The notes under the pieces were generated by a model. That model did not search any database. It saw nothing but the letters and a program-made list of their open reading frames with translations, and was not told the origin of the DNA. Below, in pieces: positions 22,428 to 35,755 of a stretch of 64,000 nucleotides of DNA. The stretch is from Zerene cesonia. Its lineage: Eukaryota; Arthropoda; Insecta; Lepidoptera; Pieridae. The stretch's first letter is position 1. The number at the start of each line of letters is the position of its first letter. The position numbers and the translations under genes were made by a program. Location of the stretch: positions 5,518,001-5,582,000 of the forward strand of contig NC_052106.1 in the NCBI RefSeq assembly GCF_012273895.1, in the 5' to 3' direction.

Positions 22428-24317
22428 TTATTTTTTAGACTTCTTTAATGGCTTCTTCGAATGAACCTTTTTTTTACGCTCTTTTTTATCCATATCACTA
22501 TCCGAGCTTGACGTGGTAGAATCACTACTGCTATCTGAACTACTGGAAGAACTAGTACTTGAACTACTGGATGTGGATACTTTCCTCTTTTTACTTCTCT
22601 TTTTCTTTCTATCAGAATCACTTGAACTTGATGATTCCGTGCTAGAACTACTTTCAGAACTATCTGAAGACGATGTAGATACCTTTCGTTTCTTTTTACT
22701 AGATTTACTGTCTTTTGTTTGCTTATTCTTAGATTTACTAACCTTATCATGTTTCTTTTTATCTAAAATGGGGGATGGGGTTTTAGGTTCTTCATTAATT
22801 TTAGATTTGTTTCTATTTTTATTAGATAAACTATTTTCTTGTTCTCTTTCTTCATTTCTGCTTTTATCTCTCTTATCTTTACTTCTGTCGTGCCTATTAT
22901 AAGATTCTATATCATTCCTTCTACGTGGAGATGAGGTATGATTCCTTCTTTCAGAATTGGAAGCATGTGATTTATTAGATTTTTCAGTACCATTGTTATC
23001 ACTTCTATGACTATGAGAATTTCTATTAATGCCATTATCACGGTCTTTGCTTTGTCTCCTACTGTGTCTTTCGCTTCTATGAGATCTTGATTCTTTTGGT
23101 CTAGATCGACTCCTACTTCTGTCTCTTTGTGACTTATTATTTTGGTATCTATCTTCTCTATTTCTTCTATCCCTATAACTACTTTCTTTTCTTTCATATT
23201 TCCTATCATCATGCTTCGAGTTATGATCTCTATGGCTATATTTGTCTCTATCTTTACTTGATGGTCTATTTGACTGTTCTATTCTATCAACAGACACCTC
23301 TGATTGGTCATCATTAAAATATTGAACACCTCTCCCTTTACCCAACCATCTCATTTTCGAGACTGATTGTGAGAAATCAACATGAATTCTTCGGTCATCT
23401 ATTAATACATTGTCCATTTTGAAATAGGCATCCTCGCAGGATTTTTTATTATCAAACTCAATGAATGCATATTGTAAGGAGTTCCCAGTCTTTTTATCTC
23501 TAATAACTTCACAGCTTACAATTTTACCAAAGCGACTGAAAATAATTTCCAAGTCATCATCAGTTGTCACTGGATTGAGCTTACACACAAACAGTACATT
23601 TTCAGGTGGTGCAATATCAGCATCTGGTAGATCACCTACTATTTCAAGGATAGTAGCTCTGGCTTTAGCTTCCTTCTCCTCAATCATTTCTTGAATTTCT
23701 TCAGCAGTTTTGCCTTCAGTTTCATCAATTTCTTCATCTGGTGCAATTCTACCACCCTTTAACCGCTCAGGATTTGGTGATGGTGACCGGGACGGCGCTC
23801 GTAACCCCGGGGGATCATTAAAGGGATCTTCTAGGACCACTGTATGTGTAATACGAACATCACGATACGGCCGATGAGCTTCATCACAGATAACTTCATT
23901 CAATTTTCCTAGAACTTCATGGCCTTCCGTTACTTCTCCAATCACACAATGTGTACCGTCTAATGAGTCCAAGTCTGGGGCAAGAGTAAAAAAAAATTGC
24001 GAGCCCACCATCATATCGTCAGTACAAACCATTGACAACAAACCAGCTTCCGTATGACGAATTTTAGGCATTTTCTCACCAGAAAAGAATCTTTTGCGAG
24101 GCCCTTCTAATATACCCCAAATAGATTCTCCACCTGATCCTTCCCCTGTAGGATCACCAGTTTGAGCGATAAATCCACTTCGTATGGAATGAAATAGATT
24201 GTAATTGTAGTATTTCATTTTGCACAGTTTTAAAAAGTTTAAACAAGTTACAGGTCTTTGATCTAAGTAAAGATCCACAGTAATGTCACCGAGTGTAGTT
24301 TCTATTACGACTGCCAT
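22428..24317 (-). CDS. Ppil4: Peptidyl-prolyl isomerase-like 4 (cyclophilin with RRM)
   Basis: This is a nuclear cyclophilin of the spliceosome-associated PPIL4 type (Drosophila CG5808 group). The single uninterrupted frame of 629 aa starts at the ATG at 24317. Residues of about 1-165 form the cyclophilin domain (MAVVIETTLGDITVDLY, GFIAQTGDPTGEG, LDGTHCVIGEV). Residues of about 239-320 form an RRM with RNP2 LFVCKL and RNP1 QYAFIEF, ending KMDNVLIDDRRIHVDFSQSV, which is almost identical to human PPIL4. The remaining half is RS/RD-rich and then a Lys/Ser tail with long Ser runs, ending KKPLKKSKK. The Arg that is catalytic in cyclophilin A is Ser here (LFHSIRSGF), as this subfamily also lacks it in human, so strong isomerase activity is doubtful. 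It is longer than human PPIL4 because of the tail. The lack of introns is notable beside its split neighbours. Confidence 0.95.
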   Translation of the reverse strand: MAVVIETTLGDITVDLYLDQRPVTCLNFLKLCKMKYYNYNLFHSIRSGFIAQTGDPTGEGSGGESIWGILEGPRKRFFSGEKMPKIRHTEAGLLSMVCTDDMMVGSQFFFTLAPDLDSLDGTHCVIGEVTEGHEVLGKLNEVICDEAHRPYRDVRITHTVVLEDPFNDPPGLRAPSRSPSPNPERLKGGRIAPDEEIDETEGKTAEEIQEMIEEKEAKARATILEIVGDLPDADIAPPENVLFVCKLNPVTTDDDLEIIFSRFGKIVSCEVIRDKKTGNSLQYAFIEFDNKKSCEDAYFKMDNVLIDDRRIHVDFSQSVSKMRWLGKGRGVQYFNDDQSEVSVDRIEQSNRPSSKDRDKYSHRDHNSKHDDRKYERKESSYRDRRNREDRYQNNKSQRDRSRSRSRPKESRSHRSERHSRRQSKDRDNGINRNSHSHRSDNNGTEKSNKSHASNSERRNHTSSPRRRNDIESYNRHDRSKDKRDKSRNEEREQENSLSNKNRNKSKINEEPKTPSPILDKKKHDKVSKSKNKQTKDSKSSKKKRKVSTSSSDSSESSSSTESSSSSDSDRKKKRSKKRKVSTSSSSSTSSSSSSDSSSDSTTSSSDSDMDKKERKKKVHSKKPLKKSKK

Positions 24318-24560
24318 TATTTTCTACTATATACGTGCAAATCATAAAGCGTTTAATTATTGTTATAGGTTTTAAAAATCAGACACATCACAAAGCTTTA
24401 AATATAACCTCGAAATTAGAATGAATGTTTGACAACTGTTTGACAGTTTTGTCGAGTGTATGCATAGCGTATGTCTGTCAATTTAAGTGACTGTTGAAGG
24501 CACTGAAAATTTGAATAAATCATGGTTTATGAGGTTGCAATAAAATTGTGATAGATAAGA

Positions 24561-24591
24561 TTAATTTCACAATTAATAATTGTGAAATTAA
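24561..24591. repeat. Perfect 14-bp palindrome with 3-base loop
   Basis: TTAATTTCACAATT is followed by AAT and then its exact reverse complement AATTGTGAAATTAA. It lies about 245 bp upstream of the PPIL4 start. It may be a hairpin, a MITE remnant or a protein-binding palindrome. Confidence 0.7.
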
Positions 24592-25225
24592 GTTATCCGA
24601 CAATTTTATAATCATTTTGTATAAAGCGACATCTGTAAGTTATATAGAAAAGATTAGCGTATTTATATTTTGTGCAGTTGATGAGAATATGATTTCAGTC
24701 GGTAGATGGCTGTTTAAATAAATAAAAAAGTTAGCGTTTTTCGGTTTTGTTAAAATATATTTCCTAATTTTAATTAATATTTTAGTAATAGATTAAGAAG
24801 TCGTTATGCCATATTTTAATTTTAGTCTCATTTACTAAATTATTTTTGTTCTGCTATTTAATCTCCATCAAAATAAAATAAATACGAGTTAGTATAAATT
24901 GAAATTGTATAAAAAGTCGATCCCAAGTATTCAGAAACAGTTTTAACTGGTAAACAATAACAATGATGGAGGTGGAGGATATTTTTTATTTCTGTGGATA
25001 TAATATGAGAGGTAAGTGAATGTATAATTAATAGATAAACTTTTGTTTAAACAGTCTACCTCAGTTTTTCACCTACCACTCTGGACAAATATAAAATAAT
25101 TAAAGTGCCTTTCTAGGTAGATATGTAGGAGTTGAGAACCTTTCGACACGAATTTGACTAGATTCTACCGGGGAAGTAGTGCAGGTATCTAGTAAGGGAA
25201 GGTACCTATCGGCTATAACTAATAA

Positions 25226-25515
<290 letters not shown>

Positions 25516-28500
25516 TTATAAAGAAGAAATGTTTTTGGTGTTTCGATTTAACTAATGAATTTCGTCATCACTTTTAATAATTCTGTTAAAACTAGAAAGC
25601 TACACGCTCCAACCCAGGCGGTGCAATAAAAATAAAGTTAAAAACTATAATTTGTAATTAAAAAACGTATAGACCAAATTAAAAACAGCTATTTGTGTTA
25701 ATTAAAAGGAACGTAAGTAACCTTTGTGTTTGATTGAGTTGGTACTTAGGCAACTAAAGCGGTACCATATGGGTATAATGAAAATTCCTGCAATTCCTAA
25801 TTAAGACGTAATACCAGCTTTACGTTTAAACACTGCACACTGCTTTTGTTTATCTTCATCGTTTGAAACTGACAGTTTCAATTTAATTTAAAATTTTCGA
25901 TATAAACGTGTCAATAGCAACTCACAGCCTATGGCAATTGGCTGTATGCTCACGTTTCTAGAAAATCTAATAAAGGCAGTTTCGTTCACCCTCCTTCCGC
26001 TTCGCCCTTAATAAAGTGGGTATTGAAAATTTACCAACAATTCTTCGAGGAATAAGGTTAGCCCACCTATATCGGGAGGGGGACAAGGTAAATTGACATC
26101 AAAGACTGTGGATTAAAGTCGAAGTTTGTTTCAGTGGTTTCCGTTTTAAAATAATAAGCTCCGCCGGATGGAAAATATGATATAAACATGACAACATGCT
26201 CTTTTCTTTCACACTTTGATACCATAAAATTTAAATTAAGGGAAGGACTTTTCTGTTTGAAAGTTTATTATGATTCACTATTATTTATTTTACGACGGGA
26301 AGTTAAATGCAGTATGCATAAGATATACGAAAAGGTAAATAGAATACGTATATAGATTAAAGATCTTTGTTCATCTGTTATATATATTTTAATCTATAAT
26401 CAATTTGAAGCACGTTTTAATTTTTTGCTGAAAATATCAATTATATGTCCATTCTATTATTCTATATGCCTACAGAGTACCAAGCTGGTAGGTAGGTACT
26501 TGCGGAAGTAATGGGATAAACAAGCCGTAGGTATGCTTATGCAGATAGAAAATGGAGGGATTAATATCCAGATTCCCGCCAAGTACACAATTAACATTAT
26601 AATTGTTTGATTTTAACAGCGTGAATAATGTGTTCTATATCACTAGCAATAACGAATCTTTTATAACCGATTTCAAATAAAGGAGGAGGTTATCAATTGG
26701 ATTGCAATTTTTCTTGCTTTGTACATATATCAGAACTTTCAACTGGTTGAACAGATTTTGATGATTTTCTATTCATTGGTGCCTCACGTGCATTATTTAA
26801 ATTTGGTCTAGATCAATGTGTAGAAGGTTTAGTTTTATGTTAAAAAATAATCTTTGCGCTTCCGTTTGAATACTTAATTTTTTTTTTATTCCAGATCTTG
26901 CGTGTCAAGGAAATCAACATTTAAAACGGACATTTATTCTCGAACATAAAAAGACAATTCAGTGCATCGCCCAAGATACGTTATATTATAATCTACATGA
27001 AAAAGCAATCAAATCGCAAACAGCCGTCAAACCGACACAACAAATAACTCGGGATGTATTTTTAAAGAGGCGAAGAGGGCCTGGGGTGACGCTTGTATTT
27101 CCATACAAATGTTGCATAATTTAAAAGGAAGTTTTTGATGCCCATTTTTGCTTTTATGATTCGTGTTTTATGGGATTTATTGTGAGCTTATTTTATACGT
27201 ACCTATAAATGCCTATGCAAGCGATGTTCTGTCTATTGCTACTGTTCCTACTTATTATCTATATTTAGAAACACACCTTATCTTATTAAGTATGTAATAC
27301 GCAGATTTCCATGTGTAGGTATGTAAAATTATCCTTGACTTCACAGGTTTGATATTAAGACTATTAACATAATAATCAATCTCATATCCTAATTTCAACG
27401 AGTTATGATCGTCCGGTTTTCCGCAAAAGTGTAACAGTTTTTTAATCTGCCCGTGACCAAGCGTTTTGCTAATTGTTCGTAAAGCCAATCATAATTTAAT
27501 AATTTAATGATCTTTTAACTTTGTTGTAGGAATAAGACTATATAGATATGACTATATATACCTTACGTTAATCTTCTGCTACAGTTCTACTAGTCTTTTT
27601 GAGTTAGCTAAATTTATAAAGCCAAAATACAAAGCCATAAAAGTGCAACGAATATGACATTCACCCTCTTTTAGATTTAATCTGTTTAGATTTGCCCGTA
27701 AAACGTCGCCGATAAAATAAAGTGAGAAGCGCAAAAATCTCCTCGTCTTATCGCCACCGAGCAAGATTACACATAAAAATGTTAAATGATCCTGAACGCG
27801 TATTGAAAAAATTTGGGGGAAATGGAGGAAGAAATTGGTAAATACGGGACGAATTTCACGTGCATTCAGTTTCATTGCATAACGTTTCAAACTGATAAAG
27901 ATTGAGATTTAAATAAGGAAATAGTGAGTCTTCAAGTTTTGTTGTTATTTTACCGAATCGTACCGCATGAAATGCTCATTTTTAATTTGATAAAATATGT
28001 TTGTTTGAAAATTGTCGTTTCCTGATACAATAAAATCCATCGGTCTTGATAATAATTACATCAACCTATTTTTTATCAATAGTGAGATATTAAGTTTTCC
28101 TAATGATTTTGAATTTGAAATGTATAATTTTCTGTCTTATGTATACTGGGTAATTAGCACATACGTTACTTAATATACTTCATGGAAATGATTCCATATT
28201 ACAAGTATTGCAATAAAAAAATATGTTCTAGTATATTCCTGACTCTTTTAATAAGTGAGGTTTGTCATTCGACACGCTTGCATGAAGTTGGATAAAAAAG
28301 TCAAGTGCGTGACTGATATAATGACATTCCGTATAAATAAAAGTGTCGTACCTCTCGGTGAGCCGATTGGCTTCGATTATGGCCCCATGGAGACTAATAT
28401 TCCTTTCTCCTGAATGTTTTTTGGGGATGTTATTTTGCGTCGGACGCAGATGGCGTTAGGTTCACGTAAAATTGCCGGCCATTCAGTGTCTCGGACGGCA

Positions 28501-30008
28501 CAGTTGGGATTCAGTAAGGGTCACTTAGGTTAAGTAGCCTCTCACTGGGCACGTACAAGTCTCGTCAGCAGGTGCGTTTCCAATCGTTACGGTATACTGA
28601 TTGAAATTGCACCCGACTTCACCGGGGGACATTTTTAAGGGGGTAATGATATGGCTCGATTTACGTGTCCCACCTTTTATCTGCTTTGAAATGTATAGGG
28701 TATTCTTCGACTATTATAGAAATGGAGATAACGAATTCGGCTATTTCGGATTTTTCAGTATATTTGTATGAGAATTGTTTAATTATATAGATTTTTTCAC
28801 GATAACCAATAAGTAGGTACTAAGTTCTTCTTTGTCCGAGTTTCATTTGCATGTAATTATCACTTGTAAGTTAGATTTTTCGTTAAATTTGAAAATGTTG
28901 CCAAAATAAGTACTAAATCGCGTCGTTGTAATAAACATACAGAGCAGAGCATATCTTTCAATTAGCGCACTGCAATATACAATATCTAATATAAGAACGA
29001 AGGCAAAAAGTAAACATTGCTCGGAAGCAGTTCGAGGCAGATATTAAAGGCATATCTCTCTATTATGAGCGGGAAGTTCAGTAATTTAAGGGCGCGCTGC
29101 GAGCGACGCGGCATATGGTGAAAGGGTTGAGCTATATCGATGTTTAGTTTAAAATGCATTTATTTATTTGCCCTTACATGTAAATGTAAAAAGAACAGTT
29201 GTCCAGCAGTTTTGTATGTAAATAATAAGGTATATCATTTGGTACTGTGTGATAGTAATTAATATTAATTAATATGAAATAAGCAATGGTCCAGCTAGTA
29301 AAACTGGTTTCAGCATACAGCTCTTTTGGTAAATAAGAGATTCTATCCTACTAAATATACAATTAGATATCTGAAACATGTTAACTCTGTCTTTTGGGTT
29401 ATTTAAAAATTATGATATGAAAGTTGTTAACACGCAAAACATCCGCTGCCACCCATTTAACAGATTACTTAGTTTAAAATCAAGGTAAGGGGGTCTCTGT
29501 CCTGAAACATACTCAATTATTGTTATCAACAAAAAATCTAAGCCACTAAGTATAAACAATGGGACCATTGAAGATGCATGCATACATAGATACCAATATA
29601 TAAATACCAAACAAAAAAGGAATCATTAGAATCAGTTCACCCAAAGTTCTAGCTCAAAAAAAAGCAGTCGAATAGAGAATTTCCTGCTATTTATTAAAGT
29701 CCGTTGAAAGTAACGTAATAATATCCTAATTATAGACATGTTGTATGTATAATCCATTATAAAAAAAATCTTGAATATTATTAGTTACTTAGATATCGAT
29801 GTGTTAAGAACGTCCCTCGTGATTGTTCATTTCTCAGACACAGCTGCAGTATAGCTCAGTTCGATTATAACTAGCTAAAGGAAGTCAGAAAAATCTAACC
29901 ACGAATGAACCATGGACGTAATTAGCGTGGTATTTAATTGTAATTTAATGGCCGTGTTTTGATTCAAAAACTCTTCATCTTTTTTAAGGTGTTAAGGTTA
30001 CATTGAAT

Positions 30009-30229
30009 GTAACGCAAGATTATACTAACAACTGTCTAGTATTTTTAGGAATTAAAAACTTTTTAACGGATTTTAAACCCGATTTATTTCCTAGCCTTCT
30101 GTACTGTCTCCCCGTGATCACGCTCGCTGTAAAGTGTTCGAAACTTCGGGTTAATAATATAATGAATAAATCGCGTTTGAAATCCGTTAAAAAGTTTTTA
30201 ATTTCTAAATGTATAATACTCGCGTAAAA
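30009..30229. mobile_element. MITE-like inverted-repeat element
   Basis: Two arms of about 40 bp face each other: AAAAACTTTTTAACGGATTT with AAACCCGATTTATT on the left (about 30051-30090), and the near-complement AATAAATCGCGTTTGAAATC with CGTTAAAAAGTTTTTAATTT on the right (about 30165-30205). Outer arms also match imperfectly (GTAACGCAAGATTATAC against GTATAATACTCGCGTAAAAT). The centre is unique and non-coding. This is the layout of a small DNA-transposon derivative. Confidence 0.65.
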
Positions 30230-30471
30230 TCAAAAACAAAATAATACGACTGACTAGTAGGTAATATAGCTATTACCTAGCTTAAACTCGAACATTTATA
30301 AATTCAATAAGACTTAAAAGCGCTTTATAGTCTTAACGTTGTAATAATAGCCATTCGTTCGGACAACATTTTTTTCGGCACCTATACTGTACATTTTACA
30401 ATTTTCATTTTTAGAGAAAAAATTACTATCCTGTTGTTCTTATGCGAAAACATTTCATGGATCTACATCCT

Positions 30472-30651
30472 TCCTACTAATATTATAAATGCGAAAGTTT
30501 GTTGCTCTTTCACGCAAAAACTGTTGAACCGATTGTAATGAAATTTAGTACGTAGACAGCTTGACAACTGGAATAACATATAGGCAACTTTTTAACCCGA
30601 TATTCCTACGGGATACGGACTTACGCGGATGAAACCGTGAGACGCAGCTAG
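30472..30651 (+). mobile_element. Helitron-like element, family A copy 3
   Basis: The copy starts TCCTACTAATATTATAAATG and ends GACGCAGCTAG followed by T. It is about 20 bp shorter than copy 1 because the 'TAAGGATGTTGTGTG' segment near the 5' end is missing. The 3' hairpin has decayed (GCGGATGAAACCGTG). Confidence 0.75.
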
Positions 30652-30830
30652 TCTTCCATATATCCATTAATGTAGGCTAAATGTAGTGTGCAAATTGTAG
30701 TGCAAATAAACGCATTAATTTACTATGAGCTAAAATTAAACCCTCAATTCCTAGGTTTACCTATTAGCTTTTCGAAGAGAATTTTTTATTAGTTATTATT
30801 TTCTATATGAAAATAAGGAGAATAAAAACA

Positions 30831-31214
30831 AAAAAAAAATCCGCCCAGCGAATCGGACTCGCGTAAAAAAGGGTTTAGTACAAGCCAGTTTTTTTTCGTT
30901 ATGTGATGTAACAAAAATCAATTATGCTTTTCGAAAATTTCGTTACGTTGCTTCGTACAAAATTTCTAGGTTTTGAGTGCCCTGTAGGTTTGATTCCCTT
31001 ATGAGACTCGAAAATGTGTAACCGAAACGGCTGTATGTTTTGATTGCTTTCAAGTTAGATTTTTTACAACTCCAAGGGAACAGTAGACTTGAGTTTTATA
31101 TAGGAATTTCTAAAAAGATTTAAAAACAGTAAGCAAACAAACTGACAGACGGGCTATAAACTGATTTATCCTATAAGGGTTCCGTTTTTTAATTTTCGGG
31201 TATGGAACCCTAAA
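30831..31214. repeat. Interspersed repeat with GGGTTCC inverted ends
   Basis: The stretch starts after an A-run (CCGCCCAGCGAATCGGACTC) and ends with AGGGTTCCGTTTTTTAATTT and TATGGAACCCTAAAA, where AGGGTTCC and GGAACCCT are inverted. It includes AAACAAACTGACAGACGGGC. It is non-coding and resembles a common lepidopteran repeat; I cannot name the class. Confidence 0.5.
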
Positions 31215-32740
31215 ACGTTAACGAAAAAACTAAAATAAAATCCACTTACACCTAAGCTATATGTGTTTTAACAAACGAAAATTTTCTCATAATACTTAAA
31301 AAGAGGGTTACACAATACATGCGCTATTGTAATTGTAATTTTCATTTAAATGTGTATTTGTAAGGCGTAAACACCTTTAAAATTGGTTGTCAGAAAACAT
31401 AATGTCAGGAGGAAAAGGGTTGGTTGCCCTTACCCTATTCTTGACATTTTAAATTGTTTATTTGCGAACAAGTGTCGAGTTATTTATTCAGTGACGTCGT
31501 TTTTCCTGTTTACACACATGTAGTGTTTGGTGTAGTTACTATTGATTGCTGTCAATTGTCGTGCAAAAGAGGCCTTTGGGAACCTTGGTGTTATGGGTTG
31601 TCTCTTTAATAATAATAGAAAGTCCTGTGGTTCTTAATGTACCTAAGTAATTTTGAAATCAATTGGTTTAATTTTTGACGTGTTTTTTTTATAATTTTCT
31701 TAAATAGAATCATCGTTAGACTTTTTTCCTCGGAACACTAACCTCTGTAAAGGATTTAAATCAGGGTCTACTACACTTTCCGCGTGATTTTCGAGTTAAT
31801 TAAAAGTATATTCAAAGAATTGTTTCAATACTTAATTTATGATCTAAGTTTTAGTTAGCGTGCTAATGGGGATTTCCTCACTACTTCTATAACATAGACT
31901 CAGCTTAATCTACATTTTGAATTAATGGTATTATAGGCTGTAAATATATTATTTTAATAATGGCATCGGTATTTTATTACACTTATTTTCTTATTAAAAT
32001 GTTAAAACAACAACAAAGTAACTGGTTACAGATGTAACCGACGTAGGATTTTGAATGATACCTTAACACTACAAAAATTCAAAATACTTTGACAACTTTT
32101 GAAATCAACGTACGTTGACAAAAATCAATTATCACAAACATTGTTTCAAATTACGTTCTATTACACAAGATTCGATTAATTAATAGTAACATCGGTGCGC
32201 CACATTAGGGGCTAGTGGCCTCAGTAACAGTGACCCGAAAGTTGTATGGTGTGGCCACAGAAGGTCGACCGTGGCCCGTGCGGGATATCAAAACAAAATG
32301 AGCGATGTAATGTGTTAAATACTAGATCATAAATGGAACACAACTATGCAACAAAAAGGCTTGTGAAGTAAGGGATGTTGACATTATTTTTCTCTTTGTT
32401 TTTACGGGAATAAATTAAAAACCCTCTTCTTTACATAGAGTAAAGTAAAGTTTACTTTCAGTAAAGCTGTAAACTACCTAGACGAATATTTATAAGTTGA
32501 TAAAGGTTATGAATTTGTTAGTTTGTGACGTTGTACGCGAAAAGCTGTGGATATATCGAAACGATTTGGAAAATTATTTTTTCAATAGAAAACCATGTAA
32601 TTTATGCGTGTATGTGTGAGTGTAGGCTATATTTTTTATTTAAAGAAAGTAGATATCCCAACGAAACTTGCAATGATGTGAACTAAGGTTTCCAAAAAAT
32701 TGCTACAAGTGTTATTATTAGGCGTACGCTACAAAGAACA

Positions 32741-32943
32741 TCCTACTTCTTACTAATATTATAAATGCGAAAGTTTGTAAGAATGTGTGTTTGTTGCTCT
32801 TTCACGCAAAAACTACTGAACCGGTTGTAATTATATTTGGTACGTAGATAGCTGGACAACTGGACTAACATATAGGCAACTTTTTATCCCGATATTCCTA
32901 CGGGATATGGACTTGCACCGGTGAAATCGCGGGGCGAAGCTAG
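32741..32943 (+). mobile_element. Helitron-like element, family A copy 4
   Basis: The 5' end is TCCTACTTCTTACTAATATT, the 3' end GGGGCGAAGCTAG followed by T. Otherwise it is close to copy 1 over its full length, including CTGAACCGG and GATATTCCTACGGGATATGG. Confidence 0.75.
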
Positions 32944-33639
32944 TTGACAATATAAGTACAAATTAAATACTCTACATATTTATAGTACTCATCATGCCTT
33001 TTCAAACTCTTATCTGAGTCTCAAAAACACGTAAAGAGCAATGAAATAATGAAGCCTGTCTCAAAAGTTCTGCAATAAAAGTCTACAAAGTATCTTGATT
33101 ATCGATACGATATTAAAAAGTAAGACAAAATATAATAATGGTTGTGTTGTAATAAGTATTGTGAAGGATGGCTGAGTTTGGGTGAGCTAATCACGTGGTC
33201 GCGGGCGCTGACAATTTATAGGTTAGCCGCGCAACCGCCGCTGCGGCCGCCCGCCAAGCACCCGCTCTTGATATTACTTACGCTTATAATGTCTTTGGTT
33301 TCATGGTATATCTTTATGGTAACGATTAACCCTTCAAGTTGACGTAAATAAATACTCAATACCCTTAGTTGTTATTGGTATGTTTGTGTAATATAGTTAT
33401 GTGAGTGAAATTGAATAAACTTCATATTGTAGAGGTGAAATAATGTTACGTTCATAAGATAGGCACGTTATCTATTTAAAGGTAAGATGAAATTATTATT
33501 GATGAAGAAAGTAGTAGTAGTAGCAGCTTACACATACATGACTAAAATTAGAATCTTAACGTATTAAAATTCGATTAGCAGACTAGGGGGCAAACAATAT
33601 AGTTATTTTTGGCTATTTGTTTTCAATTTAGTTTCATTC

Positions 33640-33945
33640 ATTTGCATTCTAGTCGTCCGTCAAGCACGGCCCACGGCGAAAACTGTCAAAATTGGCGGGA
33701 ATTTCTCAAGAAACACGCAGGCGCGAAAGAGCGGGACGTAGCAATCCTCCTTTTCGTTTTCTCCGAACGAGGTCTGCGGATCGCGGCTAACCTTCGGCGC
33801 GAGGTTTGCGGCGGGAAAAATGTGTGTTTCGGTGTGCCGATAGCGGAGTGCCGCACTCCGCAGCCCCGCCCAGTGCCCGAACCCGCGCCCGCTAACGCGT
33901 CTTGAGCCACTTAGGCGATAAGACGACGCGCACACTGAGAACCAA
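33640..33945. promoter_or_regulatory. CpG-rich block, possible promoter or enhancer
   Basis: This is the most GC- and CpG-rich stretch of the intergenic region (for example GCGAGGTTTGCGGCGGGAAA and CCCGAACCCGCGCCCGCTAA). Frames are open on both strands, but this follows from GC-rich composition and the translations have no protein character. It may be a promoter of an unannotated transcript or a regulatory element of the Runt-domain gene 8.6 kb to the right. Confidence 0.35.
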
Positions 33946-35555
33946 CCTTTAGAAATTACGCAGAGTATTTTTTATTTTGTGTTTATTTTCTTTGAAGTTT
34001 AGCCTTTGGATGCTAAGGTTGATGTTTACGATTTAACTAGAAGTATTAATTTAATTTAATGTTTCTTGGTATAAATGGTCTTAAGTTTTCAAATTTAAAT
34101 CTTAAATTAGTTGAATATTTAACTATACTTACATTCAGTACAATTAGATTATTGTTTAAAACTCAAGACATTTTTCTTTTTGATTAATGTTTTATCTAGA
34201 TTATTAGTATACTAAGAGCTTATTTTAGATAGGCGGTGAGCCTACTGACTTATACAGAGGAGAGATCTCGATGTGTATTATCATTGATGAAGATTAAATT
34301 TTAGATATGACTTGTGAACACTGTCTTAGTATCCGGCCAGATATGGAGCCGCGAGCTGTCAAAATGGAGTGGGAAAAAAGGCGGGAATGTGGCTCGCTTT
34401 ATGTGAGTCTCATCATTGCGTTAGAAGGAGAGGATGCACTACCGTTAGCTGCGACAGAGTGGGACATCGAACGTCGCGGTTTATAAGAAAACCCAAGACG
34501 TTGGGCGTGTTTGGCGGGTGGGCGTTGGGTTTTGGCCTAGTAGTTGTGCGGTTTGTATGTGTGTGTCGTTACGTGTGGGCCGTGCGGTCGCAGGTGTGTG
34601 GGTGAGGCGACCGAACCTAAAGAGGTTTCTGGGCACACTTATCCTTTTGTCAATGATACGATGCTCTATAAGCTTTTGGCTTCAATTAAGCGGGCAGTCA
34701 TATTTTAAAATTTATCTAGGTATAAGAAACGCTTATTAAATGCCGTTTTGTATAATTTTTTTTACAAGAAATTATAAAATCTTACTGATACATTAAGAAA
34801 TATTCTAGTTCGCTGACTGTTAACTATTTACTTTCAATAGCAATAATAATGAACAAAATATTAAATATGTACTTACAAAATAATTGAAATATTTGAAGCG
34901 CATTAGTCTATACAAAAACATGCCCGATGGGCAGAACTCAGAAGACACATGAAAGTATAAAAATTTTATCATTTTTATTATTCAAGAAAAAAGGTTGATT
35001 ATTTTAATGCGTACAATAAAAAAAAATTATGGAACAGATACAAATTTATCCAGTAAGAAAATAGAAATGATAGAAACAATGATAGTAGAAAGTCAATTAA
35101 TAGATAAGTAAAAAAAAAAAATAAGAAAGATCCGCTAATTATTCACTCAAGTTCGTTTACATGCTTTTCATAGAGATATTATGCTGAGTCTATGTTATAG
35201 TATTAATTTCCTGGACTGTTCTCGTTCAGTCCATTTTATATTAATATATATTTTTTTGGTTGAACTGATGTTTTAAAATTTCTATTAAGTCTTTAATAAA
35301 TACATTACTACAATACGTTCATAGTTTTCCAAATGTGATACATAAATTCTTTATCTTACTCACTTAATCGATATAAGCCTAATCGCTTGCCCCGGCTCCG
35401 ACCGAGTAGACCCGGAATAAACAAAAGAAAATATAGCCCATGTCATTCAAGAATAGTGAAGCTTTCTCTTGATATTTTTTTTATCATAGTCATACGTAGT
35501 ATTTTCAGAGTCTATTCAATGCACACCAACAATAAGATCTTTCCTTTTTATAATA

Positions 35556-35755
35556 CTAGCTGCGCCCCGCGGTTTCACCCGCGTAAGCTCGTATCCCGTA
35601 GGAATATCGGGATAAAAAGTTGTCTATACGTTATTCCAGTTGTCCAGCTGTCTACGTACCAAATTTCATTGCAATTGGTTCAGAAGTTTTTGCGTGAAAG
35701 AGCAATAAACACACACATATCCTTACAAACTTTAGCATTTATAATATCAGTAGGA
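35556..35755 (-). mobile_element. Helitron-like element, family A copy 5
   Basis: Reverse orientation: CTAGCTGCGCCCCGCGGTTTC at left, ATAATATCAGTAGGA at right. A second AGTAGGA follows immediately, a repeat of the 5' terminus. The 3' hairpin is intact. Confidence 0.75.

Noticed and set aside
22513..22902. Long plus-strand frame of 129 codons rich in Leu
   Set aside because: It is the antisense of the Ser/Lys-rich tail of PPIL4.
33609..33935. Frames of 91-98 codons on both strands in the CpG-rich block
   Set aside because: GC-rich composition alone lengthens frames, and the translations have no domain or consistent splice signals.
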